DNA of 64,000 bases from Arthrobacter sp. MAHUQ-56 (lineage in GTDB: Bacteria; Actinomycetota; Actinomycetes; Actinomycetales; Micrococcaceae), in contig NZ_JAIFZQ010000022.1 in the NCBI RefSeq assembly GCF_019710585.1, positions 85,241-149,240 on the forward strand, read 5' to 3'. Numbering within the stretch: the first letter of the stretch is position 1; each line of letters begins with the position of its first letter. The notes beneath the pieces were generated by a model. It was not told the DNA's origin. It searched no databases and saw nothing but the letters and a program-made list of their open reading frames with translations. This document shows, in pieces, positions 62,446 through 64,000 of this stretch. The translations under genes were made by a program, and so were the position numbers.

Positions 62446-63459
62446 ATGAACGACTTCATCAAATTCACCGGCCCGGCCGACATCCTGGCCTTCATCCCGC
62501 ACACGCTGGGCGAGACCCCGACAGAGTCCTTCGTCGCGATGACGGTGCAGGGCAACAAGCTCGGCGCGACCCTGCGCGTGGATGCCCCGTTCGGGCAGGA
62601 CCCGGTTGGTTACGCCCAAACCATCGTCAGCTACCTGACCGCTGACGAAGCCGCCACCGGCACCCTGCTGGTCATCTACACCGACGAGACCACCCGCAAC
62701 GGCAGCAGCCCCTACGCCGGGCACGTGCAGGCACTGCGCACGGAACTGGAAACCGCAGAAATGCCGCTGCAGGACGCATGGCTGGTGACCTCCGAACTGT
62801 GGCGGAACTACCACTGCACCGACAGCAGCTGCTGCCCCGCCCAGTCGTTGGACACCATCACCACCAGCAACGGCAACGCCGCCCTGATCTATCGGGGGAG
62901 CGCCGTTACCGGATTCACCGCGCCCGCACCGTTCACCGGTGACGAGACGGCCCGGGAAGCGATCGCCGCGCACAAGCCGAACGGCTGGCCCGAAGACCTC
63001 GAAGCAAGCCGCGCCGCGTGGGCCAAGGTGCTCGATGACCCCAAGAGCCTGACCACCGACACCGCGCACCAGCTGGCGGGAGCGTTGCAGCACCCCACCA
63101 CCCGGGACTTCATGATGAGCGACATCGTCCCGCACGCCCCGGAACAGTTCACCTCCGTGATGCTCGGTGTCTTCCTGAGCCGACCGGACTGGGCCCGCGT
63201 GGACACGGCCCAGGAAGTCGCCTTCGAGCTGATGAAAGCCACACCGGAAGGGCAGCGCGCCCCGATGCTGTGCCTGATCGGCTGGCTGGAATGGCTCAAA
63301 GGACGGTCCAGCTTCGCGGCCCGGTACTTCAAGCTCGCACTGGATGACGTCGCCGGATTCCGGCTGGCCGAGCTGCTGGGCGAACTGGTCAACCGTGGAC
63401 TGATCGCGGACTGTACCCGGGACCCGAAAAAGGCCTATGACCGCCGACTGAAGCGCTAG
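62446..63459 (+). CDS. DUF4192-domain protein
   Basis: A 337-residue protein beginning FTGPADILAFIPHTLGETPTESFVAMTV, the hallmark of DUF4192, with a cysteine cluster HCTDSSCCPAQ near residue 125 and a helical C-terminal half. The family is common on actinobacterial chromosomes and plasmids and has no established function. The ATG directly follows leader copy 2. A strong terminator lies behind it. Confidence 0.88.
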   Translation: MNDFIKFTGPADILAFIPHTLGETPTESFVAMTVQGNKLGATLRVDAPFGQDPVGYAQTIVSYLTADEAATGTLLVIYTDETTRNGSSPYAGHVQALRTELETAEMPLQDAWLVTSELWRNYHCTDSSCCPAQSLDTITTSNGNAALIYRGSAVTGFTAPAPFTGDETAREAIAAHKPNGWPEDLEASRAAWAKVLDDPKSLTTDTAHQLAGALQHPTTRDFMMSDIVPHAPEQFTSVMLGVFLSRPDWARVDTAQEVAFELMKATPEGQRAPMLCLIGWLEWLKGRSSFAARYFKLALDDVAGFRLAELLGELVNRGLIADCTRDPKKAYDRRLKR

Positions 63460-63466
63460 CTTCAAC

Positions 63467-63503
63467 GAGGGCCGGACTCCACGACAAAAGGGGTCCGGCC
63501 CTC
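63467..63503. terminator. Terminator after the DUF4192 gene
   Basis: GAGGGCCGGACTCC (63467-63480) pairs with GGGGTCCGGCCCTC (63490-63503), one mismatch, around a 9-base A-rich loop, 7 bases after the stop. Confidence 0.75.
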
Positions 63504-63656
63504 CTCTGGATCTTCCCCAGGTGCGCGGCGGCCTCCCCCGCTTCGCTCCGCCGGCCGCGTAAACGCTGCGCGGGCGGCGCGACTTCCAGCCCGCGCGCAG
63601 GAACTGCCGATACTGTGAAAGGACACCGCAGCCCGTACAGCCAAGGAGTCCCGAGC

Positions 63657-63809
63657 GTGGCCGATCACTTCCGCATGACCGAGGACGATACCGTTTCCCC
63701 GGACGCGAGCCCCCTTGAAGACATCCTGGAACTGAGCCTGCTCACAGCAGGCCCCGCCACCGGCCCCGTAGACCGGCCCAGGAAAGACCACCGACACTAC
63801 GAGCTCTAA
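63657..63809 (+). CDS. 50-residue hypothetical protein
   Basis: GTG 63657 follows AAGGAG at 8 bases, which decides the start over an in-frame GTG at 63615. The product is acidic (MTEDDTVSPDASPLEDILELSLL) with a basic C-terminus and no known family. Confidence 0.55.
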   Translation: MADHFRMTEDDTVSPDASPLEDILELSLLTAGPATGPVDRPRKDHRHYEL

Positions 63810-63884
63810 ACCCAAGCAGCACTGACGCTGCCCCATAAGTTTCCTTTTGCCGAGGAAAAAACGACGAGGGCCGGCACCTGAAAG

Positions 63885-64000
63885 TGAACTGCTCCCCGAA
63901 AGTTGGACTGAGAAATCGGTCCTTCTATCGGGGAGCAGTTTTATGCAGGAGAGTAGTTCGTTATCTGATGAACAGCGCGAGACCGCGGTAGCGTTGTTCG
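63885..64000 (+). mobile_element. Left end of an IS3-family insertion sequence (continues beyond window)
   Basis: The terminal sequence TGAACTGCTCCCCGAAAGTT followed by GGACT is typical of IS3-group ends. Inside the end, AACTGCTCCCCGA (63887-63899) pairs with TCGGGGAGCAGTT (63928-63940), a 13-bp hairpin directly before the transposase ATG. The right end is outside the window. Confidence 0.75.
63943..64000 (+). CDS. IS3-family transposase OrfA (N-terminal fragment at window edge)
   Basis: Only 19 residues are visible (MQESSSLSDEQRETAVALF), matching the beginning of the HTH domain of IS3 OrfA proteins. It belongs to the insertion sequence whose left end is just upstream. Confidence 0.65.
   Translation, partial: MQESSSLSDEQRETAVALF

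Overview
The window looks like part of a large conjugative plasmid of a high-GC actinobacterium. Arthrobacter or a close relative (Micrococcaceae) is my best guess. The reasons are the GC-rich third codon positions, an Lsr2 nucleoid protein, an actinobacterial type IV secretion operon (SCO6880-type protein, TrbL-like protein, CHAP hydrolase), a ParA gene with a ribbon-helix-helix partner, and a primase-like replication protein. No rRNA, tRNA or CRISPR array was seen. No relaxase was recognised, so it may lie outside the window.

Layout. 1-22045 is a catabolic island. It holds two DapA-family aldolase/dehydratase genes, a zinc alcohol dehydrogenase, two MFS transporters, an FMN 2-hydroxyacid oxidase, DhaK and DhaL, an oligopeptide-type ABC importer with a permease-ATPase fusion, a Gfo/Idh/MocA dehydrogenase, a short MDR dehydrogenase, an aldehyde dehydrogenase and a large FAD/Fe-S lactate/glycolate-type dehydrogenase. 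Two closely paralogous GntR/FadR repressors sit in it, one near each side. The logic fits import of a sugar-acid-like compound, oxidation, aldol cleavage to pyruvate plus an aldehyde, and oxidation of that aldehyde to a 2-hydroxy acid and then a 2-keto acid. 22082-25851 carries an orphan rmlA, a repeat protein with freshly duplicated DUF349-like units, and lsr2. 25946-37293 is an 11-gene minus-strand conjugation operon. 37501-40268 is a four-gene module (EspR-like HTH regulator, membrane protein, ImmA/IrrE protease, MpaB-family haem oxygenase). It is bracketed by three copies of the palindrome TAGACATGTCTA, two of which lie in the promoter region of the conjugation operon. 40364-44665 is the replication and partition core, followed by about 1.4 kb without convincing genes.

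46073-49680 is a small metabolic module (fumarase/PcaB-superfamily lyase, dicarboxylate/amino-acid symporter, GntR/UTRA regulator). It is flanked by copies of a 20-bp motif and followed by a serine recombinase with a disrupted start. 51151-55594 is a tightly coupled six-gene operon: sigma factor, HTH-like protein, ImmA/IrrE protease with a cysteine-rich tail, ubiquitin-like protein, cysteine-free E2-like protein, and a JAB-E1 fusion. This is a bacterial ubiquitin-like conjugation system with its own control genes. 55885-59715 encodes an exonuclease-BRCT protein, an ATP-dependent DNA ligase and small hypotheticals. 60155-63809 holds plasmid accessory genes, including two tiny membrane proteins and two genes preceded by an almost identical structured leader of about 396 bp. 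An IS3-family element enters at the right edge.

The two most promising leads are the HTH/membrane/ImmA/MpaB module as a signal-controlled, protease-relieved switch for conjugation, and the ubiquitin-like operon with its sigma-factor/protease control. The duplicated leader near the right end is a third lead. All functions are assigned by reading motifs and from family knowledge; no database search was run.
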